16,130 nt of DNA from Candidatus Aminicenantota bacterium. GTDB lineage: Bacteria > Acidobacteriota > Aminicenantia > Aminicenantales > Aminicenantaceae. This document shows, in pieces, positions 15,593 through 16,130 of this stretch. The translations under genes and the position numbers were made by a program. The DNA lies in assembly GCA_030617525.1 (NCBI GenBank), contig JAUWVG010000009.1, positions 1-16,130 of the forward strand. Reading direction: 5' to 3'. Each line of letters begins with the position of its first letter. Positions within the stretch are counted from its first letter, which is position 1. The notes beneath the pieces were generated by a model. That model was not told the origin of the DNA. It saw only the letters and a list, made by a program, of their open reading frames with translations, and did no database searches.

Positions 15593-15710
15593 GTTTGGGG
15601 CCTGGCTTTGAAAAAAATGGGGACAAAAAAAATGGGGACAGTCCCCATTTAATTGACAAAATTAATTGGGGACTGTCCCCATTTTTTTCATGCCCCAAAC
15701 TTGACAAATT
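15583..15710. repeat. REP/BIME-like nested inverted repeat with two GGGGACNGTCCCC palindromes
   Basis: The outer arms (15583-15601 and 15692-15710) match at 17 of 19 bases, with a perfect 12-base core CAAGTTTGGGGC. Inside, two palindromes centred on GGGGACAGTCCCC (15631-15649) and GGGGACTGTCCCC (15665-15683) face each other across GACAAA, so the whole 128 bases can fold into one long hairpin or two smaller ones. The left half carries a 15-base tandem duplication of the A-rich ATGGGGAC unit (15610-15639) absent from the right half. The segment 15597-15614 matches the tips of the RAYT element at 5604-5621 in 15 of 18 bases, suggesting it is a target-type repeat of that transposase family. The rest of the 311-base gap between tRNA and next gene holds only promoter-like boxes. 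Confidence 0.82.
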
Positions 15711-15729
15711 GGCGTATTGGCTCTATGTT
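15701..15729 (+). promoter_or_regulatory. Putative sigma-70-like promoter for the 15822 gene
   Basis: A perfect -35 TTGACA (15701-15706) and a -10 TATGTT (15724-15729, four of six) are separated by 17 bases. The -35 lies inside the right outer arm of the repeat element, and the gene's AAGGAGG ribosome binding site follows at 15811-15817. Confidence 0.55.
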
Positions 15730-15821
15730 TAAAGAGCGTGACAAATCCTTCCACTTGTCGGTTATTTCTTCAATATTCTTCCAAAAACCATACATCTATT
15801 CAGGTTATTTAAGGAGGCCAC

Positions 15822-16130
15822 ATGAAATTTTCCAGCCGGGAGCAAATCGAGTCTCTGGCTAAAGTAAAAAGTGAGAACTTTTTAACAACGTCTTTTTTCT
15901 TTAATTCCAATAAAAGTGGATTGAACAAAAAAGAAATTTCTCTCAACTTCAAGAACTTGCTTAGTGATGCAAGATCACAGATTGAAAGCATGAATTTGAA
16001 CAAGGCAAAAAAAAATTCTCTTTCCCAAGATCTCAAACAGATTCAAAGACTCGTCGGAAAATCTCTCAATGCTAACCATTCTTCCGGATTGGCCGCATTT
16101 TCCTGCAAGGGAGAAGGATTCTGGCAGATT
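15822..16130 (+). CDS. Probable baeRF/Vms1-like (bacterial archaeo-eukaryotic release factor-like) protein, 5' part
   Basis: An open frame of 103 codons starts with ATG after a strong AAGGAGG Shine-Dalgarno sequence and runs off the window end without a stop. The visible start reads MKFSSREQIESLAKVKSENF, then TSFFFNSNKSGLNKKEISLNFKNLLSDAR (about 23-51), and later LKQIQRLVGKSL (71-82) and GLAAFSCKGEGFWQI (89-103). This order (short helix, S.YLN.-like strand, K...K.L...AR helix, G.A.FS..G..W strand) matches the N-terminal domain of bacterial eRF1-like proteins of the baeRF/Vms1 group, which act or are proposed to act in peptidyl-tRNA or stalled-ribosome handling. Only the N-terminus is visible and the catalytic loop is outside, so the assignment rests on pattern recognition. 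Confidence 0.6.
   Translation, partial: MKFSSREQIESLAKVKSENFLTTSFFFNSNKSGLNKKEISLNFKNLLSDARSQIESMNLNKAKKNSLSQDLKQIQRLVGKSLNANHSSGLAAFSCKGEGFWQI

Noticed and set aside
15611..15688. Possible CRISPR-like repeat (three GGGGAC units)
   Set aside because: The units are palindromic or tandem duplicates within one hairpin; there are no regular spacers and no cas genes.
15653..15862. 69-codon plus-strand frame starting within the hairpin repeat
   Set aside because: It begins in the repeat, crosses the promoter and ribosome binding site of the 15822 gene, and overlaps that gene in another frame.

Overview
The window looks like a chromosomal piece of a Gram-negative, diderm bacterium from the Acidobacteriota/Aminicenantes side of the tree. 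This is inference. It rests on an Oar-like TonB-dependent receptor with an N-terminal carboxypeptidase-regulatory-like domain, on two adjacent GWxTD-domain exported proteins, and on the style of the intergenic repeats. No rRNA or other firm marker is present. Core genes (tsaD, mtnA, lepA, tatA, a tRNA-Leu) are mixed with envelope and accessory genes and with repeat or mobile DNA.

Layout. 3-1493 (+): 3' part of a polytopic GT-C/PMT-like membrane protein, cut by the window edge. 1494-1652: a small repeat element made of two inverted arrays of 8-bp units around an AT-rich core. 1653-5599 (-): lepA, then mtnA and tsaD with a good promoter of their own just before mtnA. 5596-6582 (-): a RAYT-type (Y1/HUH) transposase with a DnaA-domain-IV-like C-terminus, inside a 1.08-kb element with 35-bp terminal inverted repeats. 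The element ends exactly at the lepA start codon. 6770-12208 (+): tatA, a coiled-coil SAM methyltransferase overlapping tatA by 4 bp, a ROK sugar kinase and a large TonB-dependent receptor. 12208-12235: a hairpin between convergent genes. 12245-15297 (-): two overlapping GWxTD genes, the first-transcribed one carrying C-terminal TPRs. 15423-15510 (-): tRNA-Leu(CAG). 15583-15710: a REP/BIME-like hairpin whose core resembles the transposase element's termini. 15822 to the end (+): the 5' part of a gene resembling bacterial archaeo-eukaryotic release-factor (baeRF/Vms1-like) proteins.

How it fits together. Genome maintenance and translation genes (t6A synthesis, EF4, tRNA-Leu, possibly baeRF) sit among envelope functions (Tat component, outer-membrane receptor, exported GWxTD proteins). 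The most unusual feature is the interplay of mobile or repeat DNA with essential genes. The RAYT element has replaced the lepA leader, so that lepA's ATG completes the transposase stop codon. The REP-like hairpin near 15.6 kb supplies plausible -35 boxes, one in each arm, for the divergent tRNA-Leu and baeRF-like genes. I saw no CRISPR array, no obvious defence island and no biosynthetic cluster.
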